Positions 29,737 through 39,388 are shown, numbered from the stretch's first letter. The stretch is DNA of 64,000 nt from Methylobacterium sp. J-090 (GCF_022829345.1 NZ_JAKSXV010000065.1:58459-122458); one strand, 5' to 3'. Notes: generated by a model not told the origin, from the sequence alone. Numbers and translations are program-made.

Positions 29737-30714
29737 ATGGCCTACTATCAGAACATCTTCACGGAAGTGCAGGTCCGTCCCGTCGTCCCGGAACTCGGGG
29801 TGCCCGTCGATTCCGACAAGCGCTGGGGCAAGCCGTTCAACTCCTACCTGTTCGGCCTCATCGGCAATTCACAGGTCGGCCCGATCTATATCGGCTATCT
29901 CGGCGCGCTCTCCTTCGCCTGCGGTCTCATCGCCTTCGAGATCATCGGCCTCAACATGTGGGCCAGCGTGAACTGGGACCCGGTCCAGTTCGTGCGCCAG
30001 CTCCCCTGGCTCGCCCTCGAGCCGCCACGCCCGCAATACGGCCTCAAGATCCTGCCGCCGCTCGCCGAGGGCGGGTGGTGGCTCATCGCCGGCTTCTTCC
30101 TCACGGCGTCGGTGCTGCTGTGGTGGCTGCGGCTGTTCCGCCGGGCCAAGGCCCTGGGGCTCGGCTACCACGTGCCCTGGGCCTTCGCCTCCGCGATCTG
30201 GCTGTTCCTCGTCCTCGGCTTCATCCGGCCGGTGCTGATGGGCTCGTGGAGCGAGGCGGTGCCGTTCGGCATCTTCCCGCACCTCGACTGGACCGCCGCG
30301 TTCTCGCTGCGCTACGGCAACCTGTTCTACAACCCGTTCCACATGCTCTCGATCGTGTTCCTCTACGGATCGACGCTGCTGTTCGCCATGCACGGCGGCA
30401 CCATCCTGGCGGTGAGCCGCTTCGGCGGCGAGCGTGAGATCGATCAGATCGTCGATCGCGGCACGGCGACGGAACGCGCCGCCCTGTTCTGGCGCTGGAC
30501 CATGGGCTTCAACGCCACCATGGAATCCGTCCACCGCTGGGCCTGGTGGTTCGCGGTCCTGACCACGCTGACGGGCGGCATCGGCATCCTGCTCACCGGC
30601 ACGGTGGTCGACAACTGGTACCTCTGGGCGGTCAAGCACGGCGTCGCCCCGGCCTACCCGCAGGTCTACGCTCCCATCGTCGATCCCCTGAGCCAGCCCG
30701 GAGGGACCCCATGA
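29737..30714 (+). CDS. pufM: Photosynthetic reaction centre M subunit
   Basis: PufM pairs with PufL and binds QA. The protein is 325 aa with five helices. Signatures are [11 protein letters not shown] at the N-terminus, [22 protein letters not shown] for the special-pair side (in part), [18 protein letters not shown] and [14 protein letters not shown] for the quinone-iron ligands. The C-terminal tail reaches beyond the last helix, as in reaction centres that bind a tetraheme cytochrome. The stop overlaps the pufC ATG. Confidence 0.98.
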   Translation: MAYYQNIFTEVQVRPVVPELGVPVDSDKRWGKPFNSYLFGLIGNSQVGPIYIGYLGALSFACGLIAFEIIGLNMWASVNWDPVQFVRQLPWLALEPPRPQYGLKILPPLAEGGWWLIAGFFLTASVLLWWLRLFRRAKALGLGYHVPWAFASAIWLFLVLGFIRPVLMGSWSEAVPFGIFPHLDWTAAFSLRYGNLFYNPFHMLSIVFLYGSTLLFAMHGGTILAVSRFGGEREIDQIVDRGTATERAALFWRWTMGFNATMESVHRWAWWFAVLTTLTGGIGILLTGTVVDNWYLWAVKHGVAPAYPQVYAPIVDPLSQPGGTP

Positions 30715-31832
30715 AGACCTTCTTCGTCGTCCTCGGGGCCTCCATCGCCTTCTTCCTCACGGTGGCGATGTTCGGCACCTCGGGCTGGGAGCGGCCCCCG
30801 CTCACCACCACGCAGAACGGCTTTCGCGGCACGGGCATGGACCAAGTCCACACCCGCGCGGAGGTCGCGGAGAAAAAGGACGCCAACCTGGCGCCCGCCC
30901 CCGCCGATCCGGCGGAGGAGGGCGGCGAACTCGCCGGGCAGACCTACGAGAACGTCAAGGTTCTCAGCGGCCTCACGACGAACGAATTCAACCGCCTCAT
31001 GGTCTCGATGACGGAGTGGGTCAGCCCTGAGCAGGGCTGCACCTACTGCCACAACACCGAGAACATGGCCGACGACAGCCTCTACCAGAAGCGCGTCGCC
31101 CGGCGGATGCTTCAGATGACCCAGCACATCAACAGCGACTGGAAGGCGGGCCACGTCGGTGGGGCCGGCGTGACCTGCTACACCTGCCATCGCGGCCAGC
31201 CCGTGCCGGCCAATATCTGGTTCACCAACCCGGGCCCGAACCACACTTCGGGGTTCGTGTCCCGCAACAACGGGCAGAACATGGCCGCCCCCTCGGTCGG
31301 CCTCGCCTCGCTGCCCTACGACACCCTGACGGAATACCTCGCCGACAAGACCATCGACAACAACGCCATCCGGGTGAACGCCACCACGGCGTTGCCGACC
31401 ACCAAGGGCAAGCCGATCCAGGACGCGGAGAAGACCTACGGCCTGATGATCCACATGTCGGAAGGGCTCGGGGTCAACTGCACCTTCTGCCACAACACCC
31501 GGGCCATCTCGAACTGGCAGCAGAGCACGCCCCAGCGCACCACCGCCTGGCACGGCATCCGCATGGTGCGGGACATCAACGGCAACTTCATGGAGCCCCT
31601 GACGTCGACGTTCCCGAAGAACCGCCTCGGCGTGCTCGGCGACGTGCCCAAGGTGAACTGCACCACCTGCCACAACGGCCAGAGCAAGCCCCTCAACGGC
31701 GCCCACGTGGTGGAGGCCTATCCGGAACTCACGAAGACCACCGTGGCGGAGGTGACGAAGGCCCCGGCGCCCGATGCTCCCGCGACGGAGCCACCGGCCG
31801 TGCCCGCGGCGCCTCCCGCGCCCCGGCCCTGA
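30711..31832 (+). CDS. pufC: Reaction centre tetraheme cytochrome c subunit
   Basis: PufC sits on the periplasmic face and re-reduces the oxidised special pair. The protein is 373 aa. Four CXXCH heme sites are seen at residues 110-114 (CTYCH), 156-160 (CYTCH), 257-261 (CTFCH) and 317-321 (CTTCH). [12 protein letters not shown] after the N-terminus is the family hallmark. The N-terminus is one hydrophobic helix (about 4-22) followed by [10 protein letters not shown]; there is no lipobox Cys, so it is probably anchored by an uncleaved helix. The C-terminus is a Pro/Ala-rich tail of about 30 residues. Confidence 0.97.
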   Translation: MKTFFVVLGASIAFFLTVAMFGTSGWERPPLTTTQNGFRGTGMDQVHTRAEVAEKKDANLAPAPADPAEEGGELAGQTYENVKVLSGLTTNEFNRLMVSMTEWVSPEQGCTYCHNTENMADDSLYQKRVARRMLQMTQHINSDWKAGHVGGAGVTCYTCHRGQPVPANIWFTNPGPNHTSGFVSRNNGQNMAAPSVGLASLPYDTLTEYLADKTIDNNAIRVNATTALPTTKGKPIQDAEKTYGLMIHMSEGLGVNCTFCHNTRAISNWQQSTPQRTTAWHGIRMVRDINGNFMEPLTSTFPKNRLGVLGDVPKVNCTTCHNGQSKPLNGAHVVEAYPELTKTTVAEVTKAPAPDAPATEPPAVPAAPPAPRP

Positions 31833-31885
31833 GAGCGGGACGGGGCCGACGCCCCGCCTCCCTCAACCGACCCATCCATCGCCAT

Positions 31886-31921
31886 ACGGCCGCCGGCACC
31901 CGCCCGGCGGCCGTTTCGTTT
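31886..31921 (+). terminator. Rho-independent terminator of the puf operon
   Basis: ACGGCCGCCGG and CCGGCGGCCGT form a perfect 11-pair stem around CACCCGC, followed by TTCGTTT. It closes the photosynthesis cluster about 54 bases after the pufC stop. Confidence 0.8.
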
Positions 31922-32015
31922 CGGGGGAGGGCGTCGCGGCGATCCGTGCTACGGGCTTGCGATCCCCCCCGGTGCGGCCCCCATGGCCGCGCGGCGGGAT
32001 TCGCGTCGCGCCGCC

Positions 32016-32043
32016 TTGCCTTGGCGGTACGAATCCTGATAAG
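32016..32043 (+). promoter_or_regulatory. Possible promoter of rpmJ
   Basis: TTGCCT (32016-32021) and GATAAG (32038-32043) are 16 bases apart, giving an mRNA leader of over 100 bases to rpmJ. The match is partial and the call weak. Confidence 0.3.
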
Positions 32044-32160
32044 GCAACCGCCTTTCCGCGATGCGTCCACACACATCGCCGAGGCCGCCGTTCGAGGTGC
32101 CTCGTTCCCGAGACCCCATGGACAGGCGGCGGGCTTCAAAGTCCGGCCGACGTGAGACCG

Positions 32161-32286
32161 ATGAAGATTCGCAACTCCCTCAAGTCGCTGCGTGGCCGTC
32201 ACCGCGACAACCAGATCGTGCGCCGCAAGGGCCGGGTCTACATCATCAACAAGACCCAGAAGCGCTTCAAGGCGCGCCAGGGCTGA
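32161..32286 (+). CDS. rpmJ: 50S ribosomal protein L36, zinc-free (type B / YkgO-like)
   Basis: This is a 41-aa basic ribosomal protein with the L36 pattern [20 protein letters not shown] and [19 protein letters not shown]. The canonical zinc-ribbon Cys and His ligands are absent (no Cys at all), the mark of the C- form. It has its own transcription unit after the puf terminator. Alphaproteobacteria commonly carry this form as their L36. Confidence 0.95.
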   Translation: MKIRNSLKSLRGRHRDNQIVRRKGRVYIINKTQKRFKARQG

Positions 32287-32364
32287 GGCCTCCTCGCCCG
32301 CCTCCGTGCGGGCGCGGCAAGCCGGCGGGTTGACGGCACCGGGCGGGGCGAGGAAGCTCCCCCC

Positions 32365-32979
32365 ATGCCCAGCCAGATCCTACCTCGGACGTTTCTCAAA
32401 GCCGCGCTCGTCGCGGCTTTTTGCGTGGGCGACGTCACCCTCGCCCGGGCCCTGCCGGCGCCCAGGACAACCGATAAGCAACCCGAAAAGCCCCGGGCCG
32501 CCATCAGCCTCGACGACCTCTACGCTCGCCTGAAGGCGGCGGAGGACGATGCCGAGGCCAAGGGCATCGCCCGCCTCATCGAGCAGCGCCTCGGGCGCTC
32601 GGGCAGCGCCACGGCCGACCTCCTCACGGAGCGCGCACGCCAGGCCATGAGCGGCCAGGATTTTCCCCTCGCCGTCGAGCTGCTCGACCGGGCCACCACC
32701 CTGGAGCCGGGATGGTCCGAGGGCTGGAACCGCCGGGCGACGGTGTTCTGGCTGCTCAAGGACCATGACGGCGCCATCACCGACCTCAAGCGCACCCTGG
32801 TGATCGAGCCCCGGCACTACGAGGCCTGGGCGGCGCTCGGCCGGATCTACCTCTCCATGGACGAGAAGGTCCGGGCGCTGGAAGCCTTCCGCCGGGCCGC
32901 CGCCCTGTATCCGCGCATGGACAAGCTGCAGAGCGCCATCGACCGCCTCGCCCCCGACGTCGACGGGCGGGACCTGTAG
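32365..32979 (+). CDS. Exported TPR-repeat protein
   Basis: This 204-aa protein has an N-terminal signal-like helix (about residues 10-29, ending ARALPAP) and three tetratricopeptide-type repeats between about residues 80 and 190 (ALELLDRATTLEPGWSEGW-like blocks, and ALGRIYLSMDEKVRALEAF). TPR arrays bind partner proteins; the partner is unknown. A good ribosome site (GAGGAAGC) precedes ATG 32365. A membrane-anchored hydrolase gene follows 6 bases on, suggesting a two-gene operon. Confidence 0.85.
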   Translation: MPSQILPRTFLKAALVAAFCVGDVTLARALPAPRTTDKQPEKPRAAISLDDLYARLKAAEDDAEAKGIARLIEQRLGRSGSATADLLTERARQAMSGQDFPLAVELLDRATTLEPGWSEGWNRRATVFWLLKDHDGAITDLKRTLVIEPRHYEAWAALGRIYLSMDEKVRALEAFRRAAALYPRMDKLQSAIDRLAPDVDGRDL

Positions 32980-32985
32980 GCCCCC

Positions 32986-33984
32986 ATGATCCTCCTCAAG
33001 GTGTTCGCGGGGCTGCTCGGCCTCGTCGCCGTGGTGCTGGGTGCCGGCGCCCTGGCGACCCTGCTCATCACCCTGCGGATCGAGGCGCGCCACCCGCCGC
33101 AGGGACCGTTCGTGCCGGTACCGGGCGGGCGCCTCGCCAGCATCGAAGCGGGGCCAAACCCATCGGCGCGCGGCACCGTCGTCCTCCTGCACGGTGCCTC
33201 GGCCAACGCCTCCGACCCCATGGAGGGGATCGGCCGGCGCCTCGCGGCGGACGGCTTTCGGGTGATCGCCTTCGACCGGCCGGGCTCCGGCTGGAGCGAC
33301 CGGCTGGGCGGCCGCGACATGGCCCCGCCGGCCGCGCAAGGGCACGCCATCGCGCAGGCCCTGGCGTCCCTGAAGATCGGCCCGGCCATCGTGCTCGGCC
33401 ATTCCTGGTCCGGGGCGCTCGCCACGGCCATCGCCCTCGACCATCCCGAGCGCGTCGCGGGCCTCGTCCTCGCGGCGCCCGTGGCGATGCCGTATCCGCG
33501 CACCGGGACGGTGCCGTGGACCTACCGCCTCGCCCTGTGGCCGCCGATGACCTGGCTCCTTAGCCAGACGCTCGCGACCCCCGTGGGGCTGTATTACCTG
33601 CCGCGTGCCGGCGGGGCGGTGTTCCGCCCGCAGGACGCCCCGGCGGACTACCTCGACCGCAGTCGTGCGGCCCTGGTGCTGCGCCCGGGCTCGATCCGGG
33701 CCAACCTTCAAGACCTCGCCGGCCTGCCAGGGGCGCTGGCGGCCCAGGCGCCGCGCTACGCCGCCCTCAGGGTGCCGACGGTGGTGATCTCGGGCGATGC
33801 CGACGGGGCCGTGCCCGCCGACCGGCAGGCGGTGCCGCTCGCCGCCGCGATCCCACAAGCCCGCCTCGTCCTGCTGCCCGGCATCGGCCACATGCTCCAA
33901 TACGTCGCCGTGGACGCCCTGGCGGACGCGGTCGCGCGCCTGGCCGACCGGATCGCCGCGGAACGAGACCCGGTCGCGCCTTGA
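32986..33984 (+). CDS. Membrane-anchored alpha/beta hydrolase
   Basis: This 332-aa protein has an N-terminal membrane helix (about residues 2-27) and an alpha/beta-hydrolase fold. The nucleophile elbow is GHSWSGA near residue 138; the oxyanion region is LLHGASANASD; SGDADGAVP and GIGHMLQY near the end give the likely Asp and His. The substrate is unknown. It follows the TPR gene by 6 bases and is convergent with pyk. Confidence 0.88.
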   Translation: MILLKVFAGLLGLVAVVLGAGALATLLITLRIEARHPPQGPFVPVPGGRLASIEAGPNPSARGTVVLLHGASANASDPMEGIGRRLAADGFRVIAFDRPGSGWSDRLGGRDMAPPAAQGHAIAQALASLKIGPAIVLGHSWSGALATAIALDHPERVAGLVLAAPVAMPYPRTGTVPWTYRLALWPPMTWLLSQTLATPVGLYYLPRAGGAVFRPQDAPADYLDRSRAALVLRPGSIRANLQDLAGLPGALAAQAPRYAALRVPTVVISGDADGAVPADRQAVPLAAAIPQARLVLLPGIGHMLQYVAVDALADAVARLADRIAAERDPVAP

Positions 33985-34091
33985 GTCTCAGGCCAGACCT
34001 CGACGAGGTCTGGTCGTGCAACCGAACGGCGGCGATCATCCGCCGAACCTGACGAATCCCAGCCAGGGGCAGGGATTCGAGAGAACCGCAC
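33985..34091. terminator. Convergent-gene hairpins between hydrolase and pyk
   Basis: CCAGACCTCG-A-CGAGGTCTGG (33993-34013) is a perfect 10-pair stem, and CGAATCCC with GGGATTCG further on forms a second stem. No long T-run is seen on either strand, so termination is likely but not certain. Confidence 0.45.
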
Positions 34092-35528
34092 TCACGCCTT
34101 GGCGGCGTGCTCGCGGGTGACGAAGGCGATGCGCACGAGATTCGTGGCGCCGGGCGTCCCGAACGGCACGCCGGCGACCACGATCACCCGGTCGCCGATC
34201 TCGGCGAAGCGCTCGCGCACGGCGAACTTCGCCGCCCGGAACGCCATGTCGTCGACGTCGCTGGCGTCGTTGGTGACGATGGGGTGGGTGCCCCAGCACA
34301 GGGCCAGGCGCCGCGCCGTCTCGCGCTTCGGGGTGAGCGCGATGATCGTGGCGTTGGGCCGCGAGCGGGCGAGCCGCAGGGCGGTGGAGCCCGAATGGGT
34401 CCAGGCCATGATCGCCGTGAGCTTCAGGGCGTCCACCATCTGGTGGGCGGCCGCCGCGATGGCGTCGGACGCCGTGGCGTCGGGCTCGGAGCGCTGGGCC
34501 GTGAGGATGGTCCAGTACAGGGCGTCGCGCTCGACCTGCTCGGCGATGCGGCTCATCATGGTGATGGCCTCGATGGGGAAGGCGCCCGACGCGCTCTCGG
34601 CCGAGAGCATCACGGCGTCGGCCCCCTCGTAGACTGCGGTGGCGACGTCCGAGACCTCGGCGCGGGTCGGCACCGGCGCGGTGATCATCGATTCGAGCAT
34701 CTGGGTCGCCACGACGACGGGCTTGCCCATGCGGCGCGACGAGCGGGTGATGCGCTTCTGCACGCCGGGCACCTGCTCCAGGGGCATCTCGACGCCGAGG
34801 TCGCCGCGCGCCACCATGATCCCGTCGGAGATCTCGATGATCTCGTCGAGGCGGGTCAGCGCCTGCGGCTTCTCGATCTTGGCCATGACCAGGGCGCGGC
34901 CGGCCGCCACCTTCTTCACCTCGGCCACATCCTCGGGGCGCTGCACGAAGGAGACGGCGATCCAGTCGGCACCGGCGTTGAGCCCGGCCTCGAGGTCGCC
35001 CCGGTCCTTCTCCGTCATGGCGGCGACGGGGATCACCGTGTCGGGGAGCGAGACGCCCTTGCGGTTGGAGATGCGGCCGCCGATGACGACCTTCGTGACG
35101 GCGCGCCCCTCGGACACCTCCGTCACGACGAGGCGCAGCTTGCCGTCGTCGATGATCACGACGTGGCCGGGCTCCAGGGCCGAGAGGATCTCGGGGTGGG
35201 GCAGGAACACGCGGGTCACGTCACCGGGCGTCGGGTCGCTGTCGAGGACGAAGGTGGCGCCGTTCTCCAGGATCGCGGCCCCCTCGGCGAAGGCGGCGAC
35301 GCGCAGCTTCGGCCCCTGGAGATCCACCAGCACGGCGATGGGCCGGCGCAGTTCGCGCTCGATGGTGCGGATCACCTCGATCTTCGCGGGCAGCATTTCG
35401 CGGGGGAGGTGGCTCATGTTCAGGCGGAACACGTCGGCGCCGGCGCGAAACAGCTTCTCGATCATCTCCGGGGTATCGGAGGCGGGCCCCAGGGTCGCGA
35501 TGATCTTCGTGCGGCGTGAACGTTTCAA
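34092..35528 (-). CDS. pyk: Pyruvate kinase
   Basis: Pyruvate kinase converts phosphoenolpyruvate and ADP to pyruvate and ATP. The protein is 478 aa. It starts KRSRRTKIIATLGPAS, the standard N-terminus; catalytic blocks RLNMSHL, DLQGPKLRV, MAKIEKPQAL and MVARGDLGVE are all present. The best start is TTG 35528, with GGATGGAGG upstream and the conserved sequence following at once. Together with glycerate kinase downstream, it touches the C3 node used in serine-cycle methylotrophs. Confidence 0.96.
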   Translation of the reverse strand: MKRSRRTKIIATLGPASDTPEMIEKLFRAGADVFRLNMSHLPREMLPAKIEVIRTIERELRRPIAVLVDLQGPKLRVAAFAEGAAILENGATFVLDSDPTPGDVTRVFLPHPEILSALEPGHVVIIDDGKLRLVVTEVSEGRAVTKVVIGGRISNRKGVSLPDTVIPVAAMTEKDRGDLEAGLNAGADWIAVSFVQRPEDVAEVKKVAAGRALVMAKIEKPQALTRLDEIIEISDGIMVARGDLGVEMPLEQVPGVQKRITRSSRRMGKPVVVATQMLESMITAPVPTRAEVSDVATAVYEGADAVMLSAESASGAFPIEAITMMSRIAEQVERDALYWTILTAQRSEPDATASDAIAAAAHQMVDALKLTAIMAWTHSGSTALRLARSRPNATIIALTPKRETARRLALCWGTHPIVTNDASDVDDMAFRAAKFAVRERFAEIGDRVIVVAGVPFGTPGATNLVRIAFVTREHAAKA

Positions 35529-35797
35529 AACCGGCCTCCATCCCAAGCACTTCGGCGCCCCGCCGGCTCGCGGATGGCCGGACGTTAAGCGAGCGGCCAG
35601 AAGCACCCCTCTGGCCGCCCCGTCAAGGAGCACGCCCGGCACGGATAAACCGGCCCCGTGACGGGCGCATGGCGCGGGGGTGCGCGGACGGCTGCGAAAG
35701 GGCCGCGGAGGAGGCCCCATAGGGCTGCTTGACCCCCATGCGGCGATCCCGCACCTTCTTAGGAACGATTCAAGAATACAGAACTCAGGAAGCGCCC

Positions 35798-36268
35798 ATG
35801 ACCCGGCCGGTGTCCCTCGACGTCAACGGACGCGCCGTGCGCGTCAGCCTCGACGATCCCGAAACGCCCCTGCTCTACGTCCTGCGCGACGATCTCGGCC
35901 TGCACGGGCCGCGCTTCGGCTGCGGCCTGGGGCAGTGCGGCTCGTGCACCGTCCACATCGACGGCGCCGCCGTGCGCTCCTGCATCACGCCGGTCTCCAG
36001 CCTGAAGGCCGGCCAGAAGATCGTTACCCTCGAGGGCCTCGGCACCGAGGAGGCGCCCCATCCCCTGCAGACGGCGTTCATCGCCGAGCAGGCGGCCCAG
36101 TGCGGCTACTGCATCAACGGCATGATCATGCAGTCGGCCGCCTTCCTCACCGACAGTCCCAAGCCCGACGAGGCCGCGATCCGCCAGGCGCTCGCGAACA
36201 ACCTGTGCCGCTGCGGCACCCATGCCCGAATCGTGCGCGCCGTGCAGCGCGCCGCATCCACCCTGTGA
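35798..36268 (+). CDS. [2Fe-2S] subunit of a molybdenum hydroxylase (IorA-like)
   Basis: This is a 156-aa ferredoxin-type small subunit of the xanthine oxidase family. The plant-type cluster is bound by C42, C47, C50 and C62 (CGLGQCGSC), and the second cluster by C102, C105, C137 and C139 (CGYC, CRCG). It precedes the large molybdopterin subunit by 17 bases. No FAD subunit is nearby, which fits the two-subunit isoquinoline 1-oxidoreductase/aldehyde dehydrogenase type that passes electrons to a cytochrome. ATG 35798 has CAGGAAG upstream. Confidence 0.92.
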   Translation: MTRPVSLDVNGRAVRVSLDDPETPLLYVLRDDLGLHGPRFGCGLGQCGSCTVHIDGAAVRSCITPVSSLKAGQKIVTLEGLGTEEAPHPLQTAFIAEQAAQCGYCINGMIMQSAAFLTDSPKPDEAAIRQALANNLCRCGTHARIVRAVQRAASTL

Positions 36269-36285
36269 TCCGGGAGGTTTTGGCC

Positions 36286-38538
36286 ATGCGCGACACGATT
36301 CCCGACGCCCCGACCGCCCTCTCGCGCCGCGCCCTGCTGGGGGGCGCCCTCGTGGTGGGCTTCTCGCTCCTGCCGCGCGGGGCCGGAGCCCAGGCGCCCG
36401 CGCCGGCCGCCACGCCCGCCGGCCTGCCGACGGCGGGCCTGACGAAACCCATCAACGTCGACGAGGTCGATGCCTACCTCACCATCGGGGCGGACGGGCG
36501 CGTCACCGTCTATTCCGGCAAGGTCGATCTCGGCACCGGCGTGCGCACGGCCCTGACCCAGATGGCGGCGGAGGAGCTCGACCTGCCGCTCGCCTCCGTG
36601 ACGGTGATCCAGGGCGACACCGGCCTCACCCCCGACCAGGGACCGACCTACGGCAGCCTGTCGATCCAGAACGGCGGCGCGCAGATCCGGCAGGCGGCGG
36701 CCACGGCCCGCAAGGCCCTGGTCACCCTCGCCGCCGAGCGCCTCGGTGTCGCGCCCGAGACCCTGCGCCTGAAGGACGGGTCGATTGTCGGCGCGGACAA
36801 CGGGCAAAAATTCACCTTCGCCGACCTCATCGGCGACCGGCGCTTCGACCTCAAGGTCGACAAGGCGGCCAAGCCGAAGGACCCGGCGCTCTACACCCTC
36901 GTCGGCCGCCCCGTGGCCCGCCTCGACATCCCGGCCAAGATCTTCGGCACCTTTACCTACATGCAGGACGTGCGGGTGCCCGGCATGGTCCACGGCCGGG
37001 TGGTGCGCCCGCCCGCCCTCGGCGCCACCCTGGAATCCGTGAACGACAGCCGGGCCCTGGCGTTGCCGGGGGTGATCCGGGTGGTGCGCGAGGGCAATTT
37101 CCTCGGCGTCGTCGCCAGGACCGAATGGGGCGCCATCCGGGCCGCCGACGCCCTCGAGGCGCGCTGGTCGGCGGGCTCCGGCCTGCCCGAGCAGGCCAAG
37201 CTCTGGGACCACGTCCGCGCCACGCGGGTGACCAAGGAGGATGTCACCAGCAACGTCGGGGCGGCGGACGAGCCCCTGAAGAGCGCCGCCCGTACCCTGT
37301 CGGCGACCTACGACTTCGCCATCCACACCCACGGCTCCATCGGGCCGTCCTGCGCCATCGCGGAGATCAAGGACGGAGCGCTCACCTGCTGGACCGCCTC
37401 GCAGATGACCCACGCCCTGCGCCGGCAGCTCGCGGCGATGACGGCGATCCCCACGGACAAGGTGCGCTGCCTCTACGTCGAGGGCTCGGGCTGCTACGGC
37501 CGCAACGGCCACGAGGACGCCGCCGCCGACGCCACCCTGCTGGCCCGCGCCGTGGGCCGCCCCGTGCGGGTGCAATGGTCCCGGGCCGACGAGCACGGCT
37601 GGGACCCCAAGGGACCGCCCACCCTCATCGACCTCAAGGCCGGCCTCGACGCCGACGGCAAGGTCCTGGCTTGGACCTCGCAGTTCCTCATCCCCGAGGG
37701 TTCGGCCGGCAACGTGGCCCTGGTGGCCGCCGACCTCGCCGGCCTGCCGCACGAGACCGCCATGGCGCCGGGCAACATCATCCACAACTCGGCGATCCCC
37801 TACACCGTCCCCAACGTCCGCACAGTGTGCCGCCGGCTCGCCGACACGCCGTTCCGCCCGTCCTGGATCCGGACCCCGGGCCGGATGCAGAACACCTTCG
37901 CCAACGAGGCGTTCTTCGACGAGTGCGCCGCCGCCGCCGGCAGGGACCCGGCGGAGGCGCGCCTCGCCGCCCTCGACGATCCGCGCGGCGCGGAGGTGCT
38001 GCGCCGGGTGATGGCCCTGGCCAAATGGGAGACCCGCCCGTCGCCGAAGGCCGGCACGCAGGGCGACGTAGTGCGCGGGCGCGGCATCTCCTACGTCCGC
38101 TACGAGCTCTACCGGACCTACGTGGCGGGCGTCGCCGAGGTCGAGGTGGACCGCAGGTCCGGCGCGATCCGGGTGACGCGGTTCTACGTGGTCCAGGATT
38201 GCGGGCAGATCATCAACCCGGACGGGGTGCGCAACCAGCTCGAGGGCAACATCCTCCAGACCGTGAGCCGGACCCTGAAGGAGGAGGTGACCTTCGACCG
38301 GGCGCAGGTGACGAGCCTCGACTGGGCGACCTATCCGATCCTCACCTTCCCGGAGGCGCCCGAGATCGTCATGGAGCTCATCGACCGGCCCGGCGAAAAA
38401 CCCTGGGGCGCGGGCGAGCCCTCGGCGGCCATCGTGTCGAGCGCCATCTCCAACGCGGTGTTCGACGCCACGGGCGCGCGCCTGCGCTCGGTGCCGTTCA
38501 CGCCGGCGAAGGTGCAGGCGGGCCTGCGCGCCACCTGA
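36286..38538 (+). CDS. Molybdopterin-binding large subunit of a molybdenum hydroxylase (IorB-like), Tat-exported
   Basis: This 750-aa catalytic subunit belongs to the IorB/aldehyde dehydrogenase branch of the xanthine oxidase family. A twin-arginine signal (SRRALLGGALVVGFSLLPRGAGA, with RR at 14-15, in part) predicts export of the folded enzyme. Molybdenum-site blocks include YSGKVDLGTGVRTAL, DQGPTYGSLSIQNGG and, near the end, WGAGEPSAA with the likely catalytic Glu at residue 711. The substrate (N-heterocycle or aldehyde) cannot be read from sequence. It is preceded by its [2Fe-2S] partner. Confidence 0.93.
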   Translation: MRDTIPDAPTALSRRALLGGALVVGFSLLPRGAGAQAPAPAATPAGLPTAGLTKPINVDEVDAYLTIGADGRVTVYSGKVDLGTGVRTALTQMAAEELDLPLASVTVIQGDTGLTPDQGPTYGSLSIQNGGAQIRQAAATARKALVTLAAERLGVAPETLRLKDGSIVGADNGQKFTFADLIGDRRFDLKVDKAAKPKDPALYTLVGRPVARLDIPAKIFGTFTYMQDVRVPGMVHGRVVRPPALGATLESVNDSRALALPGVIRVVREGNFLGVVARTEWGAIRAADALEARWSAGSGLPEQAKLWDHVRATRVTKEDVTSNVGAADEPLKSAARTLSATYDFAIHTHGSIGPSCAIAEIKDGALTCWTASQMTHALRRQLAAMTAIPTDKVRCLYVEGSGCYGRNGHEDAAADATLLARAVGRPVRVQWSRADEHGWDPKGPPTLIDLKAGLDADGKVLAWTSQFLIPEGSAGNVALVAADLAGLPHETAMAPGNIIHNSAIPYTVPNVRTVCRRLADTPFRPSWIRTPGRMQNTFANEAFFDECAAAAGRDPAEARLAALDDPRGAEVLRRVMALAKWETRPSPKAGTQGDVVRGRGISYVRYELYRTYVAGVAEVEVDRRSGAIRVTRFYVVQDCGQIINPDGVRNQLEGNILQTVSRTLKEEVTFDRAQVTSLDWATYPILTFPEAPEIVMELIDRPGEKPWGAGEPSAAIVSSAISNAVFDATGARLRSVPFTPAKVQAGLRAT

Positions 38539-38628
38539 GGCGCTGGGCAGGGCGGGATGGAGTCGGTCGACAGGGGGGGTTGCAGGGCCGATCCGGGACC
38601 GTCAGCGGTGACGCACTGATGAGGATCG

Positions 38629-39054
38629 TCAGGGCGCTTCACGCCACGGGTCGATGATCGTGAGACCGCATCCCGCGAAGCCGCCAACGTCACGGGTGAC
38701 GATCGAAAAACCGGCGGCGGCGGTCGTAGCCGCGATCAGGGCATCGAACCCTTCGATCGGTGCACCGGCCGCCCGACGCGTAATGACGATCCGCGCATCG
38801 TGATCGGCCGCCGCGTCATCGAACGGCAGGATGCGACCGGGAAATTCCTCGGCGAAGATCGCCGTGACCACTGCCGTGAACCCGTCCCGCCGGCGGCCGG
38901 CGGGCATGGCGGCGACGCCGTAGAGGAGTTCCGCCCGGGTGATGCTGGTGGTGTAGAGCGCGGCGCGCGGCTGCGCCGCCACCCAGGCCAGGACGTTCGG
39001 ATGTGGGCTGAGCCGCATCAGCTCCGAGATGACGTTGGTGTCGAGGACGATCAT
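38629..39054 (-). CDS. fitB: FitB/VapC-type PIN-domain toxin
   Basis: This is a 141-aa PIN-domain ribonuclease of the FitB group. The acidic active-site set is visible: D5 (VLDTNVISE), E42 (TRAELLYG), D104 (EGFDALIAA) and D122 (TRDVGGF). It is read after the antitoxin with a 4-base overlap, the usual layout of VapBC/FitAB modules. Confidence 0.93.
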   Translation of the reverse strand: MIVLDTNVISELMRLSPHPNVLAWVAAQPRAALYTTSITRAELLYGVAAMPAGRRRDGFTAVVTAIFAEEFPGRILPFDDAAADHDARIVITRRAAGAPIEGFDALIAATTAAAGFSIVTRDVGGFAGCGLTIIDPWREAP

Positions 39055-39335
39055 GGGTCCAGCGACGGCGGCTCACCGAGCGTCACGGCCGGATGCGCCT
39101 CCAGATCGACACCGCCCAGCGGTGCGACCCGACGTCGGATCGCCTCGGCGAGGTTCGGCACGTCGCCGGTCTCCGAATCCGAAGTCTCCGAGAGGAAGGT
39201 TTCCGAGAGGATGAAGCGCGCCTCCGCTTCCATCGATCGGCCGTTGCGGGCCGCACGAAGGCGCAGCCCCTCGGTCACGCGACCGTCGAGGTCGCGGATG
39301 GTGAGGCTGGCCGGCGGCGATTGCGAAACTGCCAT
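39051..39335 (-). CDS. fitA: FitA-type ribbon-helix-helix antitoxin
   Basis: This 94-aa partner of the PIN toxin has an N-terminal ribbon-helix-helix of the FitA (Arc-like) type: SLTIRDLDGRVTEGLRLRAARNGRSMEAEAR (in part, residues about 10-40). The middle contains an internal repeat FLSETSDSET. The C-terminus should wrap the toxin. Start ATG 39335 is the first with a full DNA-binding domain. Confidence 0.9.
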   Translation of the reverse strand: MAVSQSPPASLTIRDLDGRVTEGLRLRAARNGRSMEAEARFILSETFLSETSDSETGDVPNLAEAIRRRVAPLGGVDLEAHPAVTLGEPPSLDP

Positions 39336-39388
39336 GACCGGATGGTAGGCATCGCCACCGACGCTGGCAACACGATCAGCCTCGCGCC

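Larger units (their letters stand above)
31833..32160. other. Intergenic region between pufC and rpmJ
   Basis: This 328-base gap holds a small hairpin just after pufC (CGGGGC-CGAC-GCCCCG, 31841-31856), a strong terminator (31886-31921), and a possible promoter for rpmJ (32016-32043). I saw no coding region that fits and no TGT-N12-ACA site. Confidence 0.6.

Noticed and set aside
35529..35797. Extended N-terminus of pyruvate kinase to 35720
   Set aside because: The extra 64 residues are low-complexity and unlike any pyruvate kinase; TTG 35528 with a good ribosome site starts the conserved protein.
39336..39388. Possible missing gene between fitA and the DUF1036 gene
   Set aside because: Only about 50 bases remain and no reading frame with a ribosome site is seen.
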